Assembly: GCA_014529385.2 (NCBI GenBank)
Contig: CM043962.1
Coordinates: forward strand, 36,487,598 to 36,547,597
Direction: 5' to 3'
Length of the DNA: 60,000 nucleotides
Source: Adiantum capillus-veneris
Lineage: Eukaryota > Streptophyta > Polypodiopsida > Polypodiales > Pteridaceae
Part shown: positions 42,815 to 54,000 of the stretch, in pieces
Position numbering within the stretch: the stretch's first letter is position 1
Layout: each line of letters begins with the position of its first letter
Translations under genes and position numbers: made by a program
The notes under the pieces: model-generated
Seen by the model: only the letters and a program-made list of their open reading frames with translations
Databases searched by the model: none
What the model was told of the DNA's origin: nothing

Positions 42815-45364
42815 ATGGAAACCACTACACGTGTGAACCTGAGAGACCATAGCTACAAAGATGCGAACCGAACACCGTTAGAGGAGTTTGATTCAGCTAC
42901 TTTGGCGGGATCCGAATTTCCAGCTTGGTTAGGTAAGCCCAAGGAGTTATGGATGTGTGGAGCCTCGAAATGTGGAAGTCTGAGGCGAGAAGAATATGTT
43001 TTAGAAAGGGCTATCGAAGACGAAACTTATATAGGAGAACCCTTTCCAGAGGACACGCTTGAACCATTAGAATGGACACACATTCTAGCAACCCTAGATG
43101 TTTGTGCAATTCCGGATGGTCCCACAACGAAATTTTACGACAAGGACGGGTACGACGTGGTTCCGTACTTCATGCTGAGAACTACACTCGAAAAAGAAAC
43201 TGTAGAGAACGATACACTGGAAAAGGAAGATGAAGAAGAGGTGTTTCACGACATTCCCGATCATCTAGAGTGGGGAAATGAAGCAGACAACGAGTCAACG
43301 GACAATTCAAACGAAAACGAAGAAACTATAACGGATGTCCGATTTTATGATTTTCCGAACCAAACTAAACAACGCCAGAAACGCTATAGAGCAAAGAGAA
43401 AAACAAAGGGGGTTAGAACCAATCCGATGCCTAGAATAAGAGAAAAAAATCAATTCATAATGCTAGTAAAGGCGAAAGATTGTGTTAAGGACAAGATTTC
43501 TGGAAGAATGAGAGGCAATGAGCAAAAGAGCTTACGAAAAGACAAAAGAAGCTCAAGAAATCAAGTTCAAAGGAATGAAACGAAAACTGAAACAGAAAAA
43601 TCAGAAAAGAACAAGCGCAACAGAGAACACACGGAGTCCAAGTTAGAACGTAGAAACAAGTACAGAGAGCTCAAGAAAACTCTGAAAGAAGTTTGGACGA
43701 CAGAAATTGAGAGTGGAGAGGACGCAAACGCCAAAATCAAGGAAAACATGGATGTTCCCTCTCACTACAGGAAATTCACAATAGAGGATAGGAAGGTGGT
43801 ATTAACCCAACCTATTCGAGAGATAGGGGAGAACGAATCTTATGACGGACCGGAGGATGCAAAAAAAGTTGATTTAGCAGCTCCAGGTGAGACACCTAGA
43901 CCGGTGTACATAGCCACAGATTTTTCTCCAGGCGAGGATGAGAGACTTTTGAGTCTTCTCAGAGAGTACAGGGATGTGTTTGCATGGTCTTATAAGGACT
44001 TAAAGGGAGTTGACCCATCAATATGTCAACACACAATCCCACTAAAACAAGACGCAAAGCCTAGCAGACAGAGACCATACACATATAATGATACATTTGC
44101 TAAGCGAATCAAAGAAGAGATAGATAAGCTAATGGAAGTTGAATTCATATACGAGATTGAACACACCGATTGGGTATCTCCGATTGTGGTGGTACCCAAG
44201 AAGAACGGAAAACTCCGAGTGTGTGTCAACTTAAAGAAAGTGAATGCTGCAACAATCAGGGACAATTATCCCCTGCCGATAACTGATCATGTTCTAGAGC
44301 GTGTATCAGGAAAAACAACATACTCCTTTCTTGATGGTTTTTCAGGATATAACCAGCTAGCCATAGCACCGGAAGATCAACATAAAACAGCTTTTGCAAC
44401 GGAGTGGGGAATTTATGCTTATCGGGTTATGCCTTTTGGTCTAACCAATGCTCCCGCAACCTTCCAGAGGCTGATGACGCATGCTTTCAAAGAATACTTA
44501 AGGTTGTTTCTAGAAATATACATGGATGACTTATGTGTACATTCTCTTCTGAGAGATGAGCATCTAGAACACCTAAGAAAAGTATTTGAGAAATGTAGGA
44601 CATATCGCATTTGTCTCAATCCTGAGAAATGTGTGTTTATGGTCCGACAGGGCAGAATTCTAGGACATATTGTCTCACAAAACGGAATATCCACGGATCT
44701 AGAGAAGATAAAAGTTATAGTGGATATGCCTAGACCAACCAATGCGAAACAAGTACAGAGCTTTATGGGACATTGCGGATATTATAGACGATTCATTTAC
44801 ATGTATGCTATAATAGGCCAACCACTTTACAGGCTAATAGTGAACTTTGAATGGACAGAGGAGTGTGAGAAATCATTCAAGAAATTGAAAGAGGCACTCA
44901 TTACTGCTCCAATCTTGAAATCACCAGATTGGGAGAAGATATTCCATGTGCATATAGATGCTTCGGCATATGCAATAGGATGCATTCTGGCTCAGCCAGA
45001 AGAAGGAAACATGGATTTTCCTATCTGTTACGCCAGTCGACAGCTCAACAATGCAGAGAAGAATTACACCACAATAGAGCGAGAGGGATTAGGAATGATA
45101 TATGCTGTGAAGAAATATCGGCATTATCTTCTAGCCAACAAGTTTGTGTTTTTTACGGATCACCAAGCCTTGCTCTACCTAGTGAATAAACCATGCAATA
45201 CCGGGAGAATAGTGAGATGGTTCATTATCCTACTGGAATTCGACTTCACGGTAGTAGTAAAGAAAGGAAAAACACATCTTAGAGCTGATCATCTTTCGCG
45301 ATTGACGAATGGAGAAGACCCTATAGGAGTAGATGACGACCAGACGCGTACTTGTTCAACATAG
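42815..45364 (+). CDS. Element D reverse transcriptase and RNase H
   Basis: An 849-codon open frame in the same phase as the protease. The first 300 codons are an acidic then very basic linker (EKNKRNREHTESKLERRNK) with a protein-binding or nuclear-targeting look. The polymerase begins at YRDVFAWSYKDLKGVDPS and shows WVSPIVVVPKKNGKLRVCV, TYSFLDGFSGYNQ with a catalytic Asp, MPFGLTNAPATFQRLM, and EIYMDDLCVHS with an intact YMDD box near 44519-44530. Then the connection (SFMGHCGYYRRFIYMY) and RNase H (HVHIDASAYAIGC, YASRQLNNAEKNYTTIEREG, FTDHQALLYL, RADHLSRL). All catalytic residues appear present. It ends shortly after RNase H. Confidence 0.93.
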   Translation: METTTRVNLRDHSYKDANRTPLEEFDSATLAGSEFPAWLGKPKELWMCGASKCGSLRREEYVLERAIEDETYIGEPFPEDTLEPLEWTHILATLDVCAIPDGPTTKFYDKDGYDVVPYFMLRTTLEKETVENDTLEKEDEEEVFHDIPDHLEWGNEADNESTDNSNENEETITDVRFYDFPNQTKQRQKRYRAKRKTKGVRTNPMPRIREKNQFIMLVKAKDCVKDKISGRMRGNEQKSLRKDKRSSRNQVQRNETKTETEKSEKNKRNREHTESKLERRNKYRELKKTLKEVWTTEIESGEDANAKIKENMDVPSHYRKFTIEDRKVVLTQPIREIGENESYDGPEDAKKVDLAAPGETPRPVYIATDFSPGEDERLLSLLREYRDVFAWSYKDLKGVDPSICQHTIPLKQDAKPSRQRPYTYNDTFAKRIKEEIDKLMEVEFIYEIEHTDWVSPIVVVPKKNGKLRVCVNLKKVNAATIRDNYPLPITDHVLERVSGKTTYSFLDGFSGYNQLAIAPEDQHKTAFATEWGIYAYRVMPFGLTNAPATFQRLMTHAFKEYLRLFLEIYMDDLCVHSLLRDEHLEHLRKVFEKCRTYRICLNPEKCVFMVRQGRILGHIVSQNGISTDLEKIKVIVDMPRPTNAKQVQSFMGHCGYYRRFIYMYAIIGQPLYRLIVNFEWTEECEKSFKKLKEALITAPILKSPDWEKIFHVHIDASAYAIGCILAQPEEGNMDFPICYASRQLNNAEKNYTTIEREGLGMIYAVKKYRHYLLANKFVFFTDHQALLYLVNKPCNTGRIVRWFIILLEFDFTVVVKKGKTHLRADHLSRLTNGEDPIGVDDDQTRTCST

Positions 45365-45399
45365 AAATGATACCGAAGTGGTCTCAAAATGTCATTAGC

Positions 45400-45745
45400 C
45401 TATTAACCTATGGAGGAGAGTTTGATAGAAGAGAATACAACCAGAAACATATTGCTATTCAGCAATCCAAGAATCTTCAATTGGTTGCAGGAAGGTTGTA
45501 TCAATTGGGAAATGATCATGTTTTATGACTATGCATCAATCCTGAGGAATACAATATATATCTGCGCGAAGCACATGTTTAGGAATGTGCATTTCATTGT
45601 TCAAGAAGGAACACATATAGGAATTTGTTACAATTGGGAGTCTATTGGCGAGGAATGAAAGAAAGCGTACATGAATATGTCACTGTATGTATTGTATGTT
45701 CATCAAAACCGCCAGCAGAGTATTCGACATTATATCAGATAATGA
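45400..45745 (+). pseudogene. Element D extra integrase zinc-binding (H2C2) module, decayed
   Basis: One reading frame (first base at 45421) between RNase H and integrase can be followed with only two nonsense codons. It reads NLQLVAGRLYQLGNDHVL, then a typical integrase entry INPEEYNIYLREAHV, a second His in CAFH, LLQLGVYWRGM, and TVCIVCSS with the paired Cys. Order and spacing match the H-H-C-C module normally found once at the integrase N-terminus. A second, intact module follows at 45860-46090, so the two are tandem. The first is probably a duplicated, decaying copy. Confidence 0.75.
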
Positions 45746-45747
45746 TC

Positions 45748-47233
45748 GCTCCGGAATGGAGTCAGTATATTGTTGAATATCTCACAAATAGAACTTTCCC
45801 AGAAGGAACGTCAAAAGCTTGTCAGAAATCTGTAGAGAAGTTAGAGATTACGCTTTAATAGGAGATCAACTCTATAAGAGAGGTAAAGACAACCAGCTTA
45901 GGATTTGCGCATCAGAGTCTGAGTATGTGATAATCCTGGAGCAAGCTCATGGAGGAGTAGGTGGAGGCCATTTCTCAGGTGATAAGACAGCAAAACTTGT
46001 CTTAGCCGCAGGAATATGGTGGCCAACATTACATATGGACGCTGAGGAATACGTTAAACGGTGTGATGACTGTCAGCGGACCAAAGTACCACTTAAAAAG
46101 ATGATATGCCGCTTAGACCAATGATGGGGGCAAGAGCTTTTGCAAAATGGGGGATTGATTATGTCGGACCCATTTCACCTCCTGCATATAAGACTCATGC
46201 ACAATACATCGTTGTGGCTACAGACTATCTAACAAAGTGGGTCGAAGCAAAGGCAACTCAAAAAGCAGATGCCAGGACCACGGCACAATTTCTATATGAA
46301 TACGTCTTTGTACGATATGGATTGCCAATAGAAATTGTGAGTGATCGAGGCACACATTTTATAAATGAAGTGATAGAGATCCTTCTAGATGAATTCATGG
46401 TAATCCATAGGAAATCAGCCCCGTATCATCCACAAGCAAACGGACAAGCTGAAGCAACAAACAAAACCATATGCACGGTCCTTACGAAGATTGTATCTGA
46501 GTCGAGAACTGACTGGGACCAGAAGTTGCATTCAACATTATGGGCATATAGGGTAGCATATAAAACATCAATAGGAACGACCCCATATAACATGGTTTTT
46601 GGGCTAAATGCTATCTTACCAATAGAATTCTTGATTTCAACCTTAAGGGTGGCTAAGGATCTAGAGTGGACAGGGCACGAGCTTTTTGATAGAATAGATG
46701 ACCTGGAAAAGCTAGACGAGCTTCGCCTAAAAGCAGTAGCTTCTATCTACGCTCAAAAAAGGCGACAAAAGGAATTTTTTGATAAGCATGTGCGGACTAA
46801 AGAGTTTAAGGTTGGGGACTATGTCCTAGTTTACACTCTGAAACAGCATGCTAAGAAGCTTAAAAAGCGAGGGATGGGACCTCTGGTGATTAAAGATCTA
46901 TCACCAAGTGGAGCCGTCAAGCTTGCTACATTAGACGGAGAAGAAATGCCCAATTGGATTAGTGGATGCAGAGTGAAAAAGTATCTTTTTCCGCTAACCA
47001 AAGACATGCTTCTCAAAATACATCAAGAAAAGCTGCGTGTCCAGAAAAAGAAAAAGATTGTGGAGGAAGCGGAAGCCGAGGCGAAGGAAAGAATGGAGAA
47101 AAGAAGACTACTGCGTCAGAAACAGCGCAATGAAGGAGCAATACGAATAAACGCAGTCAGTATAACAGAAATGGATAATGACAAAGAAGAACCCATCATT
47201 GAATGCAAAGTAGGAACCAACCAAATCAAAGCC
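45748..47233 (+). CDS. Element D integrase
   Basis: Starts with a pre-module spacer (EWSQYIVEYLTNRTFPEG). The zinc module shows IGDQLYKRGKDNQLRIC, EQAHGGVGGGHF, GIWWPTLHMDAEEY and RCDDCQRT. After a local frame change near 46105, the core reads KWGIDYVGPISPP, VVATDYLTKWVEAK (first Asp), IVSDRGTHFINE (second Asp) and GQAEATNKTI (Glu). The C-terminal part contains KTSIGTTPYNMVFG, EFKVGDYVLVYTLKQH and the beta-barrel-like GPLVIKDLSPSGAVKL. It has no chromodomain. After a very basic coil (LRVQKKKKIVEEAEAEAKE) the frame continues without a stop into a second protease-like domain. Confidence 0.92.
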
Positions 47234-47560
47234 AGAGCACTATTGGATTCAGGAGCTCAAACTAACCTACTTTCACTCAGTTTGTATAGACAATTGACAA
47301 ATGCCACTTAATTACAAACTGCCAAGCAAGAGTTAAAGAGTTACTATGAGAATTCAATCAAAACTGTCGGATGCACAGTTTTACATATACAGATTAACCA
47401 GTATGTGTATCCTCATATGTTTTACGTAGTTGAAGACCAAGCTACACAACATCCATTATTGCTAGGACAACCATGGCAGAAGCAATACAATGCAATGATT
47501 GACTGGAGTTCTAAATCAGTGCTTATCAAATACGAAGGTGAAAGTCAATCAGTTAAGTTC
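47160..47560 (+). pseudogene. Second aspartic-protease-like domain downstream of integrase
   Basis: In the same frame as integrase, IIECKVGTNQIKARALLDSG is followed by AQTNLLSLSLYRQL, a retropepsin active-site pattern with DSGA (Asp at about 47246). After one in-frame TAA at 47309 the frame continues with ELKSYYENSIKTVGCTV, YPHMFYVVEDQATQHP and LLLGQPWQKQYNAMIDWSSK, which matches the second retropepsin signature (hydrophobic-hydrophobic-G) and the following Asp-Trp strand. The overall length (about 120 residues) fits a retropepsin. A protease at this position, after integrase, is unusual for gypsy elements and is additional to the usual one at 42524. Confidence 0.78.
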
Positions 47561-48268
47561 ACCAAAGGGGCAACTCCAAAGGAAGAATCCAAGAACAAAG
47601 GTAAACAACAACCAGAGAAAAAGAAGAAGCAATGGCAACCAAAAGTTTCTATACAACTGGATTGCTCTTCGACGAGGAACTCTCAACATTGGATGAGGAA
47701 GACAAGCAATAATATAACAGCTCAACCTTGGGAAAAAACGGAGTCAAAGTTGGTATGGAGACCAAAAAAGGTTGTGCCAGAGAACACAAAGGTGGAAAAC
47801 AGAGTCTTCAATACCAGACAACAGAGTGATCCCAGACAATCAAGGACAGTGAAACAGATCTGGATTCCAAAGAAGTTCATGACGGCACAAAGATATAGCG
47901 AGCAAATTTGGATCCCAAGGATTTGTAAACAAAAACTCCCTTCAGTACAATCCACGGAAACTCCTAGGTATTTCAAGGCGAGGAAATCAACACAAAGAAC
48001 AAAGCAGGTTTGGGTCGCAAAGAGTTTGTGGCAAGCCCAAGCGAAGCGGAAGCAGATTTGGATTGTGAAAAATAACAACAAGGTAAAGAAGAATCCATCT
48101 ACTGATTCTACTACCGAAGTGTCAAAACCAACCCAAAACCCGACCACCAATCCTTCAATCAAACAAAGAGCAGCTTTATTGGAAAGACTGTTGTATCATC
48201 GCTCTACAATTGCATTGGGAACTTATGACCCAAACAACTACAATGCTTCGCCCACAGACACTTCATAG
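47561..48268 (+). CDS. Basic domain with repeated W-[I/V]-x-K motifs, end of D Pol
   Basis: Continuing the frame of the second protease-like domain, this strongly basic region has at least five spaced copies of an eight-residue motif: KLVWRPKK, KQIWIPKK, EQIWIPRI, KQVWVAKS and KQIWIVKN. Spacing is irregular (about 15-45 residues) and the linkers are rich in Lys, Arg, Gln and Ser. The C-terminus contains KQRAALLERLLYHRSTIALG. No known domain is recognised. The aromatic-basic repeats suggest RNA, DNA or protein binding. Element C has the same type of region at 55423-56003. Confidence 0.75.
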   Translation, partial: TKGATPKEESKNKGKQQPEKKKKQWQPKVSIQLDCSSTRNSQHWMRKTSNNITAQPWEKTESKLVWRPKKVVPENTKVENRVFNTRQQSDPRQSRTVKQIWIPKKFMTAQRYSEQIWIPRICKQKLPSVQSTETPRYFKARKSTQRTKQVWVAKSLWQAQAKRKQIWIVKNNNKVKKNPSTDSTTEVSKPTQNPTTNPSIKQRAALLERLLYHRSTIALGTYDPNNYNASPTDTS

Positions 48269-49913
48269 TCGTCCGGGAGGACTCAGACTAGGAGGGGGGG
48301 AGGTATACAGGTATATAGGAGCTACAAAGCAGCTACAAGCGACAAAAAACAAAGAAAAACAAAAATTATATTACAAGGGCAGTGTCTTACATGATTTTAT
48401 AATTTTTATGTTTGATTGCAGATATTGATAATATTTATGCCCTTATATATCTTGTTTTGCAACAAGAAGAGATCAAATGATGAATTTGGGTCTCTAGACG
48501 TGTAAATATCACTAAATAAGAGTGTTTTTGGAGCTAAAAAGTGGAAAAAAGTGGTAATCCAAGTCCAAAAATCACAAATAAGTGTATATTCATATACACA
48601 GGGTTACCAGCTATTTATTGTGTATGTTTGGAAATTTTTGGCTTCAATTTGCTATTTTCCTTTATTTTTTATGATTTTCTTAATAAAAGTAAAAGAAAAA
48701 TAAGAAAAAAAGCAGGTGAAATGAGATCGGAAAAAAGAAAAAAATAGACGGTGATGGTCCTAATGACAAGGGCAACCCATGGTAAAAATTGGGTACAATT
48801 CTGAAAAAGTTGCGGAAAATCCGAAACGGTAGAATTTTGGCAAGTGGACGGAATTCTAAGAAAACAGGTCAAACGGAGTCCGATTTGGGAAATTTCAGAT
48901 CCTAAAGCGCATCTCACAATGAGATAGGAGCACATGACAAATTTGGTGGCAAGTGAACCGGGAAGTCCGAAGTCAAGTATTTTTCACATCACTTTCAAGC
49001 TCATTCACACTATCTCTTGGAGAAGAGCAGAGAGCCACAGGAGCACAGATCTTCTACGACCTTCTACGACTTCCACGAGAGCTCAGAGGACACCAGACAT
49101 GAGAGGTAGACTTGTTGCCATAAGATTTTGATGCTTATCGTTAACTTTTGTTGCTAAAACTGACCAAAACCAAGAAACAAGAGCATACGGGGAATGGGGT
49201 AGAATGCTAGGTAGTGGCACAACCGCCTAACCAAACCTTGCAAGAACTTATAGGTGGGTTACCCTAGTATAGAAGATGGGTTTCTAACACTCAAAGCTCG
49301 AGAAAAAACGACTGGAAAAACCCTAGGTCAACAGAGCCTGCAAGAGGCAAACAGGAAAAAGTTGTCGAAACAACACGAAACTTCACAGGAAGTTCAACCA
49401 CATCAAGGACAATGCAACCATAGAATATCTCCAAGTTTGAATCACAAAAAGTAGGTCGGAACAACCGATTTGGCTGCGGACACACAAAGCGTCATTTTGG
49501 CATAACGGCTGAAATTGACGATCGAATGAAATGAAACTTCACAAGCAGCTTCAAGTAACTATCGATGACTTATGTTTGCAAGCAAAACCCAAAAGAAAGC
49601 TGATTCACTTACCGATGGTGAAAAAGACGCTTTCGGGCAACCAAAGGAGGAAAGATGGAGAACGGGGAGCCAAAGTCAAGTTCAACCAAATAGATGGCTT
49701 CACAACATATCCAATGAGCTGGAAATGCAACTCTCAAGAAGAAAAGTTGAAGAAATTCAACTCAAAGGCAAAAAGACGACTTCGGAGACTGAAATGCCTA
49801 TAAGAGGGCTTTTTAGCTAAACTGATGACTTTTTAAGCTGAAAACTAGTTAGCAGGGCTTAGGGCACTAGCACAAAGCATTCTTTGCACAAAAAGACCAA
49901 CATTTCAAGAAAA
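48269..49913 (+). other. Element D spacer between Pol and palindrome cluster 2
   Basis: No supported gene. A polypurine run GGAGGGGGGGAGG (48291-48303) lies 22 bp after the Pol stop. AT-rich DNA follows, then words such as AAACTTCACA with AAGTTC or CTTCAA repeated near 49375 and 49535. Short frames here have no recognisable domain. Confidence 0.55.
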
Positions 49914-50922
49914 GACATCATACGCGTATGATGTCTCACAGCATGAATTTCACATCCATTTCAACATTTGAGTGCATAGCCTCATTCCACATGTTAATCA
50001 CATCCTATGAACCAAGTATCATGAGAATTGGAGTTAGAAAACCCAAGGAAAACCAAAAAGACGCAAAGTAGGCCATAAAATTGATTTTTGGTCCTAATTT
50101 TGTCAAAATAACTCCAAACTCATTGAAACTTTGTAGGATTGTTGTTAAACACATCTACAAGCTATCTGGAACCAAAAAGCACCATTTTGACACAAAAGAC
50201 ATCATACGCGTATGATGTCTATTTGCACTTACAGAGCCACAACTGCTCATTTGTCATCATACATCCATTATATATATCTAATACATGCTACATATGAAAT
50301 TTGGAACCATTTGGTCAAGAGGATCACCCCATTAGCCCAATTGAGGGAAAATCCTTCACCTAAAGCCTATTTTTGGCCCAAATCCAACATACTCAAGTCC
50401 AAACCAAGATTTGAGTAGGAACAGTCCTTCACTAGTACATGGGGAGTCCACAGAACCAATCCCATGCAAAATTGATGAAAAGGACATCATACGCGTATGA
50501 TGTCTCCAGAGCCATTTTTAGCCCAAAATCTATCCAAACTTCATAAATCCACTGAATAAGCCTATCTAAAGCCAAATCCAAGCTTATAGAGAAATTTGGT
50601 CCAAAAATACACTAAAAGACATCATACGCGTATGACGTCTCACCATGTGATTTTGGCACCTCAAGGCTTCAACCACCAAACAGAAGTGATCTACATGCCA
50701 TTTGAAAGTGAACCACCAAGTTTTATCCAATTTGGATCATAAAATCCAATTCCCTTTCAAAATTTTGCCAAGAGCCGGAACTGGACTAAATTGGCCAAAA
50801 CTTGACCAAATGGGATCCAAACTCAAATCCAAGCATATGATAATCATGTATACACTATCAGCTACAAGCACAACCAATATGAAGTCATTTTGACACAAAA
50901 GACATCATACGCGTATGATGTC
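49914..50922. repeat. Palindrome cluster 2 (five copies) between D Pol and ORF3
   Basis: Copies start at 49914, 50198, 50483, 50618 and 50901. Four are perfect 22-bp palindromes with the core CATCATACGCGTATGATG; the fourth has TGACGTC in its right arm. Intervals are 284, 285, 135 and 283 bp, closely matching cluster 1. The DNA between them is much more diverged than the palindromes but partly alignable across clusters. Confidence 0.97.
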
Positions 50923-51089
50923 TCCAGCATGATTTTGAGCCCATTTTGCATATTTTTTCACCTACCTGGCATCCTTAGGCCCTAAATAGCTCATGTTTCA
51001 ATTTTCAAGTCATTTGGATAGTTAAAAGCTTCATTTTGGCTTTCAGTACTAAAAAGACGCTAACTTCTGAAATTGGAGTTACAGGATCC

Positions 51090-54000
51090 ATGGATTCCAC
51101 CAAGTCATCGGCAATGAAGAAAAAAAGACCGACAATCAAAGATGCTATTGCAGAAGCGGAAACATTTGACATTCCATCAGAAACCCTCAAGACAACCAAA
51201 ACTTGGGTGGAGGAAGCAGTACTGGAGAAAGAGGGAATAAAGATCTACCAGGGGACTTTCAGAGATCCTCAAGGGCAAGCGGTGGATGTACCGATGATCC
51301 CACAGGAATTGGTAGATTATAGCAGGTCATAAGACATCAGCAGGTACCTGGAAAGGGCAGACTTGCACAGTTTCTTCACCTCGAAACCATCAGGTGTGGA
51401 TACAAGAAGAGTGTACGAGTTGGCAACATCCATTCAGAAGGATGGAAAAGCCACATTGACAGCCATGGATGGAGAGAAGGTAGAAGTACAGATCACTCCA
51501 CAGCTAATTGCAGACGCATTGAAGCTGCACAACAAAGGGAGCTCGGTCAGGGAAAGAAGGGAGGCCATAGAGGTCTATGGGCCCAAGAAACAGAATGCGA
51601 CCTATGGAGATATGAAGGACCCAAGAGCGGCAACCCTTTGTCGACTGTACAACCAATTTCTTCATGTTTGCAGTAAAAGACCACAAAAGTATACGACACC
51701 ACCCCATGCCATTGCGACCACCATCACATGGGCATTAAAGAGCAATATGCCAAAAGAGGTGAATTACGCTCAACACATCCACGAGCAAGTAATTGCCATG
51801 CACAACGAGAAGCCAAAATACATAGGAGGAGCGGAAATTCTGACAAGAATAGCTTATGAAGCTATTGGAGCTAGAGATCAGTGGCCAAAGGCTCCCTCCC
51901 AGAATGAGTGGCTTAGAGAAGCCGACGAGGAGGAAGAACAGCCCGAAGTATCCAAGAGGGCATCCACAAGAGCACGCCGGAAACTAGAAGTAGTTTCAGA
52001 ACCTGAAGAGGATGTGGACGAGCCACTTAAGAAGAAAGTAAAGAAGAAGGTTGCTCCCAAGCAAACCAAAAGTCAGAAAGCGGCAAGAATGGAAAGATTA
52101 GTGGAGCAGTTTAGAGCGGAAAGAGCTCTAAAGGGTGACTTTGAAGAAAAGTGGGTGCCAGATCCCACTAAAGTCGGAACTAGCTCAGCCAGGCCACACA
52201 TTGATCAATACGATCAATATATTAAAGCTTATGAGGAGTCAGAGGCTATTTTGGTGCAGCAACCTGTCGAGCCATACACTGAAGAGGAGGTACAACAATT
52301 AAAAGCTGAGCTGAAAAAGGACGACAAGGGGAAAAGGAAAGTAGATGGGTCTACTAAGCCTCAAGAGAAAGATGGGCAAGCCGACAAAGGGAAAGCCAAG
52401 GAAGCTGAGGACAAACATCCCTCTATGACTGATGTACCAAGCCCGAAGAAGACGGAAAAAATTGTGGAAGAGACCACAGTAGAGGTGGACACAGATGTTT
52501 TGGAAAAGCCAGAAGCCGAGACCAAAGAAAAGAAGATAGATCTAGTTCAACAAAAGAGAAATGATTATGAGGATCTGGTAGAGATAGGATACACCGAAGA
52601 AGATGCCCTTGAGGCAGTTTATGGGATCACCCTACAAAAACAAGATGAACGGAGAGGGACGGAGAAAAAGACAAAGAGTAAAAAAGAAAGTGAAGAGAAA
52701 CTGGACGAACCGAAAATACTAGAAGAGCCAAAGCCAGTGGAGGTGGTGGCGGAAAGAGCTTTAGAGTTGACAGATGATGATGAAAAAGACATGCACATGG
52801 TGCATGAACTGCTCAACAAGATAAAAGAAAGGTCCAAGGCAAAGGAAGTAGAGATTGAGACAGCCAAACAAAGGGAAGCGGAGTTGCAGAGAAATTTAGA
52901 GAATGCTATGACTGAATCTGAAAGTCATAAAGCATCACTCTATGAGGCGGAAAACGAGAGAGACGGCTTGATACTCCAACTAGCCGAGGCTTCAAGAGAA
53001 GTAACAAGTGCATAGAAAGCAAGGGAGCGGATAGAGGATGAGTTGGAGGCGGCTAAGGATGAGCTCATTGAGCTAAGGGAAAGAGTCGAGCTCCAAGAAA
53101 GAACAATCACTAGACTCAGGTCTACCCCTAGAGCTAGCAGAGCAGGAACCGAACAAGAGGGAGCTATCGTACCAGTTTTGGAAGACCTGGTCCGAAGCTT
53201 ACAAAGAGAGCTAAGATTAGAGCAAGTGCAAAGGTTGCACATTGCGGAGGGATCATTGGCCGCAGAGGAGAGGCTCACATTAGAAAATCAAACACTACGG
53301 ACAGAGAATGAGGCCCTCCGCAAACAGCTCCAAGATCTACAAGAGCAACAAAGAAGAGAGACAGAGACACCACACGAAGAATCAGGTGGAGAAGCCATAG
53401 AGCTACCAGAAACTGGAGAGGCAACCACAATTGAAGATCCAGCCCCAGCTCAAGAGGTGGCCTTGACTTCAAGAATCTCTGAAGAAGAAGAACAAAGGCT
53501 CCATGACCAAATAGAAAAGTCAGCAGAGGAGAGTGCCAAGGCGGAAATGGAATGGGAGAGGAGACTCCTAATCTCCATTAGACTTCACGGACTAGACACA
53601 AAAGTGCTCCATGAACAGTGGATGCAACCCAGCTTGCCTTTCCCTTTGATGAAATTTGAAGTGCTAAAGACAAAAAAGAGACTAGAAGGAGAGCAGTATG
53701 TCGCTCTTTACAAAGGCGACATCACAAAGGAGGAACAATCAAAGAAGATAGTAGATTCACAACCTAGATGGAGGAAAGGTTGGCTGAACAAATACCCAGC
53801 CTACCTCATCTACTTGTTGGAGGCACCAAAGGAGATCCGGGAGGATGCAACCTTCTGCCCGATACCAAGAGTCAGAAACTGGAAAGAGCATGGCAGGATT
53901 GCAGAAAAGAAGCCAAATTGGCTTAATTATCCCAGGATGCCAGGACCAAAGGCAGGAGAGAGAATAGGTAAAGCCTACATGGTGAAAACCCTAACGGGCA

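Noticed and set aside
38740-50922. Palindrome clusters as a CRISPR array
   Set aside because: Spacing is about 284 bp, the intervening DNA is related between units, there are no cas genes, and the context is a plant LTR element.
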